A DNA stretch of 64,000 bases from Bacteroidota bacterium. Its GTDB lineage: Bacteria > Bacteroidota > Bacteroidia > Chitinophagales > Chitinophagaceae. Both the position numbers and the translations under genes were made by a program. The notes under the pieces were generated by a model, which saw only the letters and a program-made list of their open reading frames with translations, made no database searches and was not told where the DNA came from. The stretch spans positions 96,969-160,968 of the forward strand of contig JAGWRO010000018.1 in assembly GCA_028876495.1 (NCBI GenBank). The letters run 5' to 3'. Shown one piece after another: positions 43,892 to 52,614 of this stretch (its first letter is position 1; every line of letters starts with the position of its first letter).

Positions 43892-44947
43892 ATGTTCCAA
43901 ATTCTAATAAAAAAACTGGCTTACGGCGTACTCGTGTTATTTGGCGTAGTGGTGGTAGTCTTTTTGGTTTTCCAGGCATTTGGCGATCCGGCACGAATGG
44001 TTTTAGGACAAACCGGCGACAAGAAAACGATGGAAAATATCCGCAAAGAACTCTATCTCGATCAGCCCAAATGGAAGCAATTTGTTTTTTATGTAAATGA
44101 TATTTCTCCGATTAGTATTGACACCAAAACAGAAATAAAAGAAAAAGGCCTGCGTGGATTTTTTATTCCTGTTAGCGGAAATGAAAACCTCGCTTTCAAA
44201 ATTCCTTACCTCCGCCGAAGTTATCAAACCAAAAAACAGGTGACAGAAGTATTGATGGAAGCCTTGCCGGGAACGATCATGCTCGCTACAGCCGCCATGT
44301 TTTTTGCTATTATTGTTGGGATATTTTTGGGGATACTGGCGGCAGTGAAACAAAATACGTGGGTTGATACCACTTCTGTTTTTGGCAGCGTTATTGGTAT
44401 TTCCGCGCCTTCGTTTTTTATGGCGATCGTTATCGCATATTTCTTTGGTTTGGTGCTGCACGATTATACCGGTTTACCACTCACCGGAAGTTGGTTTAAT
44501 ATTGATCCGGTCACGGGGCAACGGTATCTCACTCTGCAAAACCTGATTTTGCCTGCGATCACGCTGGGCATCAGGCCGTTGTCAATCATTACGCAACTTA
44601 CCCGAAGTTCCATGCTCGACACGCTCAACCAGGATTATATAAGAACCGCTTATGCAAAAGGTTTAAGCAAAAGAAAAGTAGTGCTTCATCATGCATTAAG
44701 AAACGCGATAAACCCGGTGTTAACGGCTATTACAGGCTGGTTTGCTGAATTGCTCGCCGGGGCATTTTTCGTGGAATATATTTTTGGCTGGAAGGGAATC
44801 GGCAAAGTAACGGTGGATGCTTTAGAAAAGCTGGATTACCCTGTAGTTATGGGTTCCGTGCTTTTGGCTGCCACCATTTTTGTGTTGATGAATATTTTTG
44901 CGGATGTGCTTTATGGTGTAATTGATCCGAGAGTGAAGATGAAATGA
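43892..44947 (+). CDS. DppB/OppB-type ABC transporter permease
   Basis: A 351-residue permease with an N-terminal anchor and about six helices. The family EAA loop is present (SMLDTLNQDYIRTAYAKGLSKRKVVLHHALRNA), followed by AELLAGAFFVEYIFGWKGIGKV. This belongs to the dipeptide/oligopeptide/nickel uptake permeases. The usual partner permease, ATPases and binding protein are not adjacent; the downstream gene is a minus-strand unknown. An insert of about 80 residues after the first helix (SPISIDTKTEIKEKGLRGFF) is typical of this branch. The substrate is unknown. Confidence 0.88.
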   Translation: MFQILIKKLAYGVLVLFGVVVVVFLVFQAFGDPARMVLGQTGDKKTMENIRKELYLDQPKWKQFVFYVNDISPISIDTKTEIKEKGLRGFFIPVSGNENLAFKIPYLRRSYQTKKQVTEVLMEALPGTIMLATAAMFFAIIVGIFLGILAAVKQNTWVDTTSVFGSVIGISAPSFFMAIVIAYFFGLVLHDYTGLPLTGSWFNIDPVTGQRYLTLQNLILPAITLGIRPLSIITQLTRSSMLDTLNQDYIRTAYAKGLSKRKVVLHHALRNAINPVLTAITGWFAELLAGAFFVEYIFGWKGIGKVTVDALEKLDYPVVMGSVLLAATIFVLMNIFADVLYGVIDPRVKMK

Positions 44948-44980
44948 TGGAGTCTTAAAAAAACTACAGGCTAAAGCACA

Positions 44981-45000
44981 AAGCAGTAAAACCACAAATT
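44981..45000 (-). repeat. 3'-end-associated TTTACTG motif, copy 7 (minus)
   Basis: Read on the minus strand it is AATTTGTGGTTTTACTGCTT, 53 nt beyond the stop of the minus-strand gene at 45053, in that gene's sense orientation. Confidence 0.4.
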
Positions 45001-45052
45001 CCCTCAATTTTTATTTTGATTAGAATTTTAAAACCAAAAGTCAAATTACCAA

Positions 45053-45694
45053 TCAGTTTATAGTTTTTTCAAATTCTTTTCCATCTTCAGAACTGAAAAT
45101 TATTTTTTCTACTTCCGCATTCTTAATAACATCTATTTTGAATTGGGGATCCAGAAAATCCAAATCTATTTTTGAGTCATAAAATTCGGTCTTGTCAATT
45201 TCATGTTCTATTGGTAAATATTTGAATTCTCTGTAAGTTTCAAAAGTATATTTAGTATCAGGCAAAGTTGCTCCTCCTAAACTATATCTCCTGGTCTCAT
45301 ACATATGATTGCCGCTTTTAAAATGAATTATTTGGTCAGCCTCAAAACTCGGGGATGCAAGCATAAAAAACAAAATTCCTAAACTAACAAACAGAATTCC
45401 AAAAGACATTGATATCATTCCTATTATTCGAATAATCCTTATAAAAATATTAGTGGATTTATAAAGACTGAAAACTGCCCAACAAAGAAAAAAATATTCT
45501 AATGAAAATACTATATAATCAGCATAGTCTCCTTTTAAAGAGTAGTCAAAAAGAAACAATAAATTATGAAGAACAAAAAATGTAATTATATAGCGGGTGA
45601 TGTTGGAAGAAAAGTTAATTGGAACATGTTGCGAAATAACAGCAGCGATGATAGGAAACCCAATAAATGTCCATATTATGTAATAGAACGCCAA
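45053..45694 (-). CDS. Hypothetical membrane protein
   Basis: The family is not recognised. A 213-residue protein with about four hydrophobic helices in the first 120 residues (FIGFPIIAAVISQ, YIITFFVLHNLLFLF, SLEYFFLCWAVFSLY, GMISMSFGILFVSLGILFFML). A soluble acidic tail follows (TKYTFETYREFKYLPIEHEID) with the short repeated phrase FYDSKIDLDFL. The layout suggests membrane anchoring of a small cytoplasmic or periplasmic domain. It lies downstream of the DUF721 gene and is co-directional with it. Confidence 0.65.
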   Translation of the reverse strand: MAFYYIIWTFIGFPIIAAVISQHVPINFSSNITRYIITFFVLHNLLFLFDYSLKGDYADYIVFSLEYFFLCWAVFSLYKSTNIFIRIIRIIGMISMSFGILFVSLGILFFMLASPSFEADQIIHFKSGNHMYETRRYSLGGATLPDTKYTFETYREFKYLPIEHEIDKTEFYDSKIDLDFLDPQFKIDVIKNAEVEKIIFSSEDGKEFEKTIN

Positions 45695-45713
45695 TTTAAA
45701 AGCGATTAATTTT

Positions 45714-45992
45714 TTATTTTATCACCACTTCTTTTATCACCTTTTCACCGAGTTCTTCATTTACCCTTTCGATGATTTTTGGTTTTTGGTAGAGCAGCTC
45801 ATTTTTTAGCGGAGCAACAGATGTATAAATAAACAGTGTTGAATTGATGATCTCAATTTTATCTGTGTAGTTAGCAATGGTTCGTCCCATAATTTTTTCC
45901 CAGGCATCCTTTACCTGCATAGCCTGCACGCCACTTTTCAGTTTGCTTTTTTTCAAAAATTCCTTTAATGCTTCGCCAATTGAAACTTCCAT
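45714..45992 (-). CDS. DUF721 domain protein
   Basis: A 92-residue protein of the DUF721 family (KSGVQAMQVKDAWEKIMGRTIANYTDKIEI). Such proteins are often encoded next to recF or dnaA and are thought to aid DNA-related functions, but the mechanism is not established. Here it is 141 bp downstream of recF on the same strand, matching that conserved linkage. The family core WEKIMG and the short final strand EKVIKEVVIK are intact. Confidence 0.87.
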   Translation of the reverse strand: MEVSIGEALKEFLKKSKLKSGVQAMQVKDAWEKIMGRTIANYTDKIEIINSTLFIYTSVAPLKNELLYQKPKIIERVNEELGEKVIKEVVIK

Positions 45993-46133
45993 GTTGTAAA
46001 GTTATTTCTTTTTTGCTATCAAGGTACAAAGTGTCAAAGAGGAAGGAACTAATTAATTTTTCTGTTACCTGGATTGTTTCTGCGGGAATATCTTATGTGA
46101 AACTTTGTGTCTTAGTGCCTTTGTGGCAACTCC

Positions 46134-47225
46134 TTATATTAGTTCAATAATCTGCACGGTATCTCCAAACTGCGAAAGTGCATCCAGCAAACGGTCTGCA
46201 TGAGTGTCGGTAATAAAAACCTGGCCGTTATTTTCTTTGCACACATATTCCAATAAATTTTTAATGCGGCTTTCATCAAGCTTTTCAAATACATCGTCAA
46301 GCAATAAAACCGGCGCAGCGTGTTTTACGGATTTTAATATTTCAAATTCTGCCAGTTTACACGCAAACAACAAGCTTTTTCTTTGTCCTTGCGAAGCGAT
46401 GGTTTTAAAAATATTTTCATGCAGCAAAAAAATAAGATCTTCTTTGTGAATGCCCACATTGGTACGCTGTGTAAGCCTATCCTTCTGCCGCGAGGCAATC
46501 AATAATTCTTCAAAATTATTTTCATTTTGAAGGCTGTTATATTCTAAATCAACTTTTTCATTATTCCCGGAAATGTTTTTATAAAACTGTTGTACCAGTG
46601 GAAATAATTTTTCAGAAAATTGCTTGCGCACTTTATGAATATAATTGCCGGGAGGAATTAATTGCTGGTCAAAGGTTTCCAGCAAGGCAAAATCAAACCT
46701 GCTTTTGGCGGCTTCATTTTTCAGGAAACTATTTCTTTGCGCCAGCACTTTGCTATATGTTATCAGTTGTTGCAAATATTCGGCATCAACCTGGCTGATC
46801 AAAGTGTCTAAAAATTTTCTTCTTTCTTCACTTCCCCCGGTGATCATGCCGATATCATCGGGCGCAATAACCACGCATGGAAATTTGCCGATGTGATGCG
46901 AAAATTTTTCATACGCAACATCATCTAAATAAAATTCTTTTTTTTGTGTAGCGCGATAAATGCAAACGATTTTTTGTGATTCAGCAGCTTCAATTTCCTT
47001 TTGCAATTCTCCTTCAAGCCTAAAACCTTCATCACCAAAATGAGTGTTTAAAGCATCCGATTTGGTGAAATAACTTTTGGTAAAACACAAGTAATTAATG
47101 GCGTCAAGAAGATTCGTTTTCCCTTTTCCATTCAGCCCGCATACACCGATTATTCTTTCCGTAAAATCAAATTCTCTTGATCGATAATTTTTATATCCCG
47201 TCAAAGAAATTTTTGTAAAAAACAA
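46134..47225 (-). CDS. recF: DNA replication/repair protein RecF
   Basis: A 363-residue SMC-like ATPase. Walker A is GLNGKGKTN near residue 31-38, followed by LLDAINYLCF. The signature region IASQGQRKSLLFACKLAEFEI and Walker B in APVLLLDDVFEKLDE are near the C-terminus. RecF binds single-strand gaps and helps load RecA with RecO and RecR. The MLxxF-type start (MFFTKISLTGYKNYRSREFDF) is standard. It is linked to DUF721 as usual in Bacteroidota. Confidence 0.95.
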   Translation of the reverse strand: MFFTKISLTGYKNYRSREFDFTERIIGVCGLNGKGKTNLLDAINYLCFTKSYFTKSDALNTHFGDEGFRLEGELQKEIEAAESQKIVCIYRATQKKEFYLDDVAYEKFSHHIGKFPCVVIAPDDIGMITGGSEERRKFLDTLISQVDAEYLQQLITYSKVLAQRNSFLKNEAAKSRFDFALLETFDQQLIPPGNYIHKVRKQFSEKLFPLVQQFYKNISGNNEKVDLEYNSLQNENNFEELLIASRQKDRLTQRTNVGIHKEDLIFLLHENIFKTIASQGQRKSLLFACKLAEFEILKSVKHAAPVLLLDDVFEKLDESRIKNLLEYVCKENNGQVFITDTHADRLLDALSQFGDTVQIIELI

Positions 47226-47300
47226 ATTTTAATGATTTTTTAGTCTTTCATTAATTGAAATGCAAGTTAGCCACTTCTTTACTTCAGCAGTTATAGAACT

Positions 47301-47319
47301 CTCCCTGGAGGGCAGGGAG
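47301..47319. repeat. GC-rich palindrome (CTCCCTGGAGGGCAGGGAG)
   Basis: A short inverted repeat (CTCCCT/AGGGAG) immediately beyond the dinB stop codon, similar in composition to the repeat inside ubiD. It has no T-run on the dinB strand. Confidence 0.45.
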
Positions 47320-47320
47320 G

Positions 47321-47752
47321 CTACAGCATTCTGCGTAAATAATTTATTTGTCCGAGATGATAATTAAAATGTGCCAACAGGAAGATCAAAAATATTTCTG
47401 TAGAAAATACCTGCTCCCTTATTTTAACCGGGAATTCTTTTTTCATATCTTCTTCTGATAATTTCGGAAGCGTGTTTTTTATAATTTCCTTTAATGAAGT
47501 TATATCTGAAACCAGTTTTTCACGCGGAACATCTTTTAATGAAAATTCGTCATCCCTGTGCCGGATGAAATCAGTATGGCCCAGTATTCTGCCAATAAAA
47601 TCATTGAGATTTCCGACAAGATGCAGGGCTAAATTTCCGGCAGAATTTTTTATGTTGCCTTTTATTTCCCAAAGGTCATTTTCATTTTTAAACAAATTAA
47701 TTTCTTCGATTAATTTGTTCAGGTCTCTTTCGTACAGATCTGCGATGTTCAT
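47321..47752 (-). CDS. DinB-family (DUF1572) protein
   Basis: A 143-residue four-helix protein of the DinB/YfiT-like superfamily. The metal-ligand histidines appear in ALHLVGNLNDFIG, ILGHTDFIRHR and the C-terminal LAHFNYHLGQINYLRRM. Members include thiol S-transferases and stress proteins; the exact activity here is not known. The gene is preceded by a spacer that also carries the divergent prfB promoter. Confidence 0.85.
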   Translation of the reverse strand: MNIADLYERDLNKLIEEINLFKNENDLWEIKGNIKNSAGNLALHLVGNLNDFIGRILGHTDFIRHRDDEFSLKDVPREKLVSDITSLKEIIKNTLPKLSEEDMKKEFPVKIREQVFSTEIFLIFLLAHFNYHLGQINYLRRML

Positions 47753-47919
47753 TTGATTTAAGTTAAAAGTTTTACAGTAAAAGAAGTTTTAAGTCCGATT
47801 TTTATTTTATTGCGAAAATTTTGGGTTGAATTATTTTCCCAGGAACCCATTTGTAAAGATACGCGAATCAACTATTATTTAAATCTTGTTAAGATATAGA
47901 ATCATTTAGTTATCATTAT

Positions 47920-47927
47920 TATATTTG
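47920..47927 (+). promoter_or_regulatory. -7 box (TATATTTG) 5 bp before the prfB start
   Basis: TATATTTG matches TAnnTTTG; the start codon of prfB is at 47933. If the start site lies a few bases downstream, the mRNA would be leaderless or nearly so. A TTTG -33 element at the standard spacing is not visible. Confidence 0.45.
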
Positions 47928-47932
47928 TGGCT

Positions 47933-49013
47933 ATGACTATAGAATTACTTAAAGATTTGAGAGACCGTTTGATGGTTTTGAGGAGGTTTCTTTGACGTTG
48001 AGAACCGCGAACAAAAAATAAATAACGATAAGCAACTTTCGCTTTCTGCAGGTTTCTGGGACGACAGCAAACGTGCGACTTCCATTTTAAAATCTATCAA
48101 GTTAAATGAATATTGGTTAAATATTTATATAGATGTAAAAACAAAAGTGGAAGATTTTTCTGTACTTTTTGAATTCTGGAAAGAAGGGGAAGCGACAGAA
48201 GAAGAAGTGAAGGAAGCCTATGAAAGCGCTGTAAAAGCTACTGAAGAAGCAGAGTTTAAAAGCACCCTGAACAAACCGGAAGATGAGATGCCTGCTATTC
48301 TGCAAATTAACAGCGGAGCGGGTGGAACTGAAAGCCAGGATTGGGCGGAAATGCTTTTGAGGATGTACCGGATGTATGGCGAAAAGCAGGGCTGGAGCGT
48401 AACCGAGCTGGATTTCCAGGAAGGAGACGGCGCGGGAATTAAAAGCGCTACCTTACAGTTTGACGGGCCTTTTGCTTACGGATTTTTAAAAGCCGAAAGT
48501 GGTGTTCATCGTTTGGTACGTATTTCACCTTTTGACAGCAACGCCCGCCGGCATACAAGTTTTGCAAGCGTTTATGTATATCCGTTAGTTGATGATTCCG
48601 TTGAAATAAAAGTGAATCCGGCAGAGGTAGAGTGGGCTTTTTTCAGGAGTGGCGGAAGCGGCGGACAAAATGTAAACAAGGTAGAAACCGCTGTGAGGTT
48701 GACACACAAGCCATCAGGAATTATTGTAGAGTGCCAGCAAGCAAGAACACAAGGAGAAAACCGCGAGAAGGCAATGTCAATGCTTAAAAGCCGGTTATAT
48801 GAAGAAGAAATGAGAAAAAGGCAGGAGCAGCTTGATGTGAATAATGCTTCGAAGAAAAAAATAGAGTGGGGCAGCCAGATACGCAGTTACGTTTTTCATC
48901 CCTATAAAATGATCAAAGACCATCGCACCGATTATGAAGTTGGAAATGTAGGTCCGGTGATGGATGGCGAACTGGATGGGTTTATAAAAGCATATTTGAT
49001 GATGGAAAGTTAA
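47933..49013 (+). CDS. prfB: Peptide chain release factor 2, expressed by programmed +1 frameshift
   Basis: The ORF track shows only 48147-49013. The real gene starts at ATG 47933: 20 codons in frame 1 end at CTT TGA (TGA 47993-47995), and the ribosome shifts +1 to read GAC, giving 359 residues in all. RF2 recognises UAA and UGA. The SPF anticodon-like motif is in [11 protein letters not shown] and the peptidyl-tRNA hydrolysis motif GGQ is in [12 protein letters not shown]. Low RF2 leaves the in-frame UGA unread and favours the shift, so the protein controls its own synthesis. The total length is typical for RF2. Confidence 0.95.
47981..47996 (+). promoter_or_regulatory. prfB +1 frameshift signal (AGGAGG-TTT-CTT-TGA-C)
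   Basis: The classic RF2 recoding site: an internal Shine-Dalgarno AGGAGG three bases before the slippery CTT, then the stop TGA followed by C, the weak termination context. Confidence 0.95.
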
Positions 49014-49017
49014 TTAA

Positions 49018-49049
49018 TTAGCTAATTAACTGATTAGCCAATTAGCTAA
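49018..49049. terminator. AT-rich hairpin after prfB (TTAGCTAATT ... AATTAGCTAA)
   Basis: A 10-bp inverted repeat with a 12-nt loop, starting 5 nt after the prfB stop and followed by TTAAAAAC. It could act as a weak terminator or is part of the AT-rich dispersed repeats. Confidence 0.5.
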
Positions 49050-49115
49050 TTAAAAACAATAGAACAATAAAACAATACAACCACTAATCAATAATTTAAT
49101 AATCAATAATTAAAC

Positions 49116-50279
49116 ATGCCAACAATTCTTATAATTGATGATGAAAAAGCGATCAGAAAAACGCTTTCTGAAATCCTGGGATATGAAGGTTATAAAATTG
49201 ATGAAGCTTCTGATGGAGAAGAAGGTCTGAACAAATTCAGGGTAAAAAGTTACGACCTTGTTCTTTGCGATATCAAAATGCCAAAATTAGATGGCATTGA
49301 ATTTTTGGAAAAAGCCAAAGAAATCAGCCCTGAAGTTCCTATTATTATTATTAGTGGCCATGGCAATATTGAAACTGCCGTTGAGGCGGTAAAAAAAGGC
49401 GCCTTTGATTATATTTCAAAACCGCCTGATCTCAACCGCCTGCTAATTACGCTTCGCAACGCAATGGATAAAACTACGCTTGTTGCAGAAACCAAAGTGC
49501 TGAAAAGAAAAGTGAACAAAGTGCAGGAAATAGTTGGTGAATCACGCCCGATTCAAAAGATAAAAGATACAATTGACAAAATTGCCCCAACCGAAGCGCG
49601 AGTTTTAATTACAGGTGAAAACGGGGTAGGAAAAGAATTGGTGGCAAGATGGATTCACCAGAAAAGCGCCCGTTCTTCCGGTTCTTTGGTAGAAGTAAAC
49701 TGCGCAGCTATTCCGGGAGAATTGATTGAAAGTGAACTATTTGGGCACGAAAAAGGAAGTTTTACTTCAGCAGTAAAACAACGAATAGGTAAATTCGAAC
49801 AGGCAAATGGCGGTACATTATTTTTGGATGAGATCGGCGATATGAGCCTCAACGCACAGGCTAAAGTTTTACGAGCCTTGCAGGAAGGAAAAATTACCCG
49901 TGTGGGCGCTGATCGTGACATCAATGTGGATGTAAGAGTAATTGCTGCCACGAATAAAGATCTTCTTAAAGAAGTTGAAAATAAAAACTTCCGCCTTGAT
50001 TTGTATCACAGGCTTGGTGTTATCATTTTGCATGTTCCCAATTTAAATGAGCGTGCTTCTGATATTCCTTTATTGATCGATCGTTTCTTAACCGACATCG
50101 CTACAGAATACGGCCAGCCCAAAAAAGAAATCGATAAAAAGGCACTTGATCTTTTACAGAAATATAAGTGGACAGGAAATGTTCGGGAGTTAAGAAATGT
50201 AGTGGAAAGACTCATCATCCTTTCCGGGAAAATTATAACAGATGAAGATGTGGAGAATTACGTTTTACCGAAAAAATAA
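49116..50279 (+). CDS. Sigma-54-type response regulator lacking a DNA-binding domain
   Basis: A 387-residue protein. The receiver domain (1-120) has the acidic pocket ILIIDDEKA and phospho-acceptor Asp52 (VLCDIKMP). The AAA+ domain has Walker A GENGVGKE and Walker B LFLDEIGD, but the sigma-54 contact loop reads GSFTSA instead of GAFTGA. The protein ends at ENYVLPKK right after the AAA+ lid, so there is no Fis-type HTH. It may act through another DNA-binding protein or off DNA. It is not clearly in an operon; the hydrolase gene follows 45 bp later. Confidence 0.88.
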   Translation: MPTILIIDDEKAIRKTLSEILGYEGYKIDEASDGEEGLNKFRVKSYDLVLCDIKMPKLDGIEFLEKAKEISPEVPIIIISGHGNIETAVEAVKKGAFDYISKPPDLNRLLITLRNAMDKTTLVAETKVLKRKVNKVQEIVGESRPIQKIKDTIDKIAPTEARVLITGENGVGKELVARWIHQKSARSSGSLVEVNCAAIPGELIESELFGHEKGSFTSAVKQRIGKFEQANGGTLFLDEIGDMSLNAQAKVLRALQEGKITRVGADRDINVDVRVIAATNKDLLKEVENKNFRLDLYHRLGVIILHVPNLNERASDIPLLIDRFLTDIATEYGQPKKEIDKKALDLLQKYKWTGNVRELRNVVERLIILSGKIITDEDVENYVLPKK

Positions 50280-50323
50280 ATTGAATACTTAAAAAGCCAT
50301 TTTTAACCGGCATCATAATTAAT

Positions 50324-50968
50324 ATGAAACACATTTATTGTATCAGTGGTTTCGGAGCCGATGAAAGGGTTTTTGGAAAAATTGATTTCAACAATAATGA
50401 TGTTCATTTTATTCAATGGAAAATTCCTGAAAAGCGCGAAAGCATCCAGTCATACGCTGATAGAATGTCTAAGGAAATATCTCATCCAAATCCAATTCTG
50501 ATAGGTTTATCTTTCGGAGGTATGATGGCGATAGAAATGGCTAAACTGATCCCCGTTGAAAAAGTTATTCTAGTATCAAGTGTTTGCTGTCGCGAGGAAT
50601 TACCTTTTTATATGAAGCTTACCTCTGCTCTCAATTTGAACAGACTCATTCCGATGAAGCCGTATCCTATTCTTGAGCAACTGGAAAATTATAACCTGGG
50701 CGTTGAAGATAAAGAGCAAAAAAAGTTGTTAAAAGAATATCGTAATCATCTCAACCTTCAATACAGCAACTGGGCAATTGACCAGGTGGTGAACTGGAAA
50801 AACGAATGGCTTCCCTCCAATTACATTCACATTCATGGAACCAAAGACCACATTTTCCCGATAAAAGATATTAAGCACCCCGATTATGTTATAAAGAATG
50901 CAGGCCATTTGCTGCTGATGAATAATGCAGGCGAGGTGAATGAAATTTTTAAAAAGGAGTTGTTATAA
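50324..50968 (+). CDS. Small alpha/beta hydrolase
   Basis: A 214-residue cytoplasmic alpha/beta hydrolase. The opening HIYCISGFGADERVF forms the first strand and oxyanion loop. The nucleophile elbow is GLSFGGMMAIEMA and the late HIHGTKDHIFP plus NAGHLLLMNNA supply the Asp and His of the triad. The substrate cannot be inferred. It lies 45 bp after the response regulator on the same strand and may be co-transcribed. Confidence 0.82.
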   Translation: MKHIYCISGFGADERVFGKIDFNNNDVHFIQWKIPEKRESIQSYADRMSKEISHPNPILIGLSFGGMMAIEMAKLIPVEKVILVSSVCCREELPFYMKLTSALNLNRLIPMKPYPILEQLENYNLGVEDKEQKKLLKEYRNHLNLQYSNWAIDQVVNWKNEWLPSNYIHIHGTKDHIFPIKDIKHPDYVIKNAGHLLLMNNAGEVNEIFKKELL

Positions 50969-51025
50969 AGTTTTTCAATTTCAAAATTCTGTGTTAAACT
51001 AATGATAACTATTTATTTTAAGATT

Positions 51026-51055
51026 TTTGTTAAGAATTTTTATATGCTACTTTTG
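51026..51055 (+). promoter_or_regulatory. lepB promoter (TTTG-N18-TACTTTTG)
   Basis: TTTG at 51026-51029 and TACTTTTG at 51048-51055 are 18 bp apart, the expected spacing for Bacteroidota. The start would lie near 51062, about 17 nt before the lepB ATG. Confidence 0.65.
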
Positions 51056-51078
51056 TTCCCTTCTAAAAAAAATAATTC

Positions 51079-52614
51079 ATGAGTGTAGGTCTACTTCTGT
51101 TTATTATTGCAGCGATTGCTGTTCTTATTGGTTTGTATGGAATGTTTAAAAAAGCAGGGATCGCGCCATGGAAAGCTTTAATTCCATTGTATAATACTTG
51201 GTTTATGGTAGATAAGATGAAGCTGAAAAAGATTTGGTTTTTCCTTCAGTTTATTCCTATCGCCGGCCAGTTTATCACTATCTGGATCAACATAAAATTT
51301 GTTGAGCATTTCGGCAGGTTTGGTTTGTGGCATCATTTTCTTACTGTTTTCTTTCCCTATATTTATTTTCCTTATCTCGGCTTTTCTGACAAGGAAAGAT
51401 ATGCAGGTACATTAGTAGTAGGTAATTACAAAAAAGGCGCCATACGCGAATGGGTAGACGCAGCCGTTTTTGCTATTGTAGCAGCTACGCTTATACGCAC
51501 TTTTGTTTTTGAAGCTTACACCATTCCGACTCCTTCTATGGAGAAAACATTATTGGTGAATGATTTTTTATTCGTGAGCAAGTTTGCCTATGGCCCCCGC
51601 ATTCCAAATACACCACTGGCACTTCCTTTCATGCATCATACCATTCCCGGAACCAATACCAAATCTTATGTTGAATGGATTCATATTCCTTACATACGCT
51701 GGTTTTCAAAACCTGTAAAAAGAAACGATGTGGTGGTATTTAATTTCCCGGTAAATGATACGCTCATCAATGATGCACAACATGGATCTCAGGTTACTTA
51801 TTACCAGGAGATCCAGGGCAGAATGATGGCAGATCACATCTCTGAACAAGAGGCAAGGCAACGGGTGCTCGATCAATATGGTGATCTTATTATTACCAGG
51901 CCGGTTGACAAAAGAGAAAATTTTATTAAAAGATGTACAGGTGTTGCGGGTGACACATTGCAGATAAAAAACAGGGTGGTTTATATCAATGGTGTGGCAG
52001 AGCCTTTACCTGAATACCATGAATTTAATTACCTGGTTACCACTACGGGTCCAATTAATGCAGACCAATTGAACAGCATCGGTATTCATGATACGGATAA
52101 TCCGGATAAAAACCAGGTGCAAATGATAGGGACGAATTCTTATATTATTGGAATGGACGATGCTGAAAAACTGCAATTAAAAATGCTTCCTGGCATAAAA
52201 GATATTCAGCCACAACCGCTGTCTGATTATGATAAAGGTCAATTCTTATTTCCTTATGAAAATAATGGCTGGACAGTAGATGATTATGGTCCGATTTGGA
52301 TTCCGAAAAAAGGAGCAACCATTCAATTAAATCCGAAAAACATAAAACGCTATCATCGGTGCATTGATACTTATGAAGGAAATAAGTTTGAAGAAAAAGA
52401 TGGAAAATATTTTATCAATGGCCAACCGGCTACTTCCTATACTTTTAAAATGGACTATTACTGGATGATGGGAGATAACCGCCATAATTCGCTCGATAGT
52501 CGCTACTGGGGCTTCGTTCCGGAAGATCATATTGTAGGAAAAGCTTCTCTTATCTGGTTTAGCTATGGCAACAACGGTATCAGGTGGAGCAGGATATTTA
52601 AAACGATCAAATAG
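51079..52614 (+). CDS. lepB: Signal peptidase I with N-terminal membrane extension
   Basis: A 511-residue protein, longer than typical LepB. The first ~110 residues resemble DUF5684 (WKALIPLYNTWFMVDKMKL) with two or three helices. The S26 peptidase part follows: catalytic Ser153 in TIPTPSMEKTLL, Lys284 in NFIKRCTGVAGD, and the conserved MMGDNRHNSLDSR. A large insert of about 170 residues lies between the Lys box and the MMGDN box. LepB removes signal peptides from exported proteins. It starts from its own promoter. Confidence 0.94.
   Translation: MSVGLLLFIIAAIAVLIGLYGMFKKAGIAPWKALIPLYNTWFMVDKMKLKKIWFFLQFIPIAGQFITIWINIKFVEHFGRFGLWHHFLTVFFPYIYFPYLGFSDKERYAGTLVVGNYKKGAIREWVDAAVFAIVAATLIRTFVFEAYTIPTPSMEKTLLVNDFLFVSKFAYGPRIPNTPLALPFMHHTIPGTNTKSYVEWIHIPYIRWFSKPVKRNDVVVFNFPVNDTLINDAQHGSQVTYYQEIQGRMMADHISEQEARQRVLDQYGDLIITRPVDKRENFIKRCTGVAGDTLQIKNRVVYINGVAEPLPEYHEFNYLVTTTGPINADQLNSIGIHDTDNPDKNQVQMIGTNSYIIGMDDAEKLQLKMLPGIKDIQPQPLSDYDKGQFLFPYENNGWTVDDYGPIWIPKKGATIQLNPKNIKRYHRCIDTYEGNKFEEKDGKYFINGQPATSYTFKMDYYWMMGDNRHNSLDSRYWGFVPEDHIVGKASLIWFSYGNNGIRWSRIFKTIK

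Noticed and set aside
44003-44461. 152-residue ORF opposite the DppB-type permease gene
   Set aside because: Shadow of the permease coding sequence; no recognisable domain or start context.
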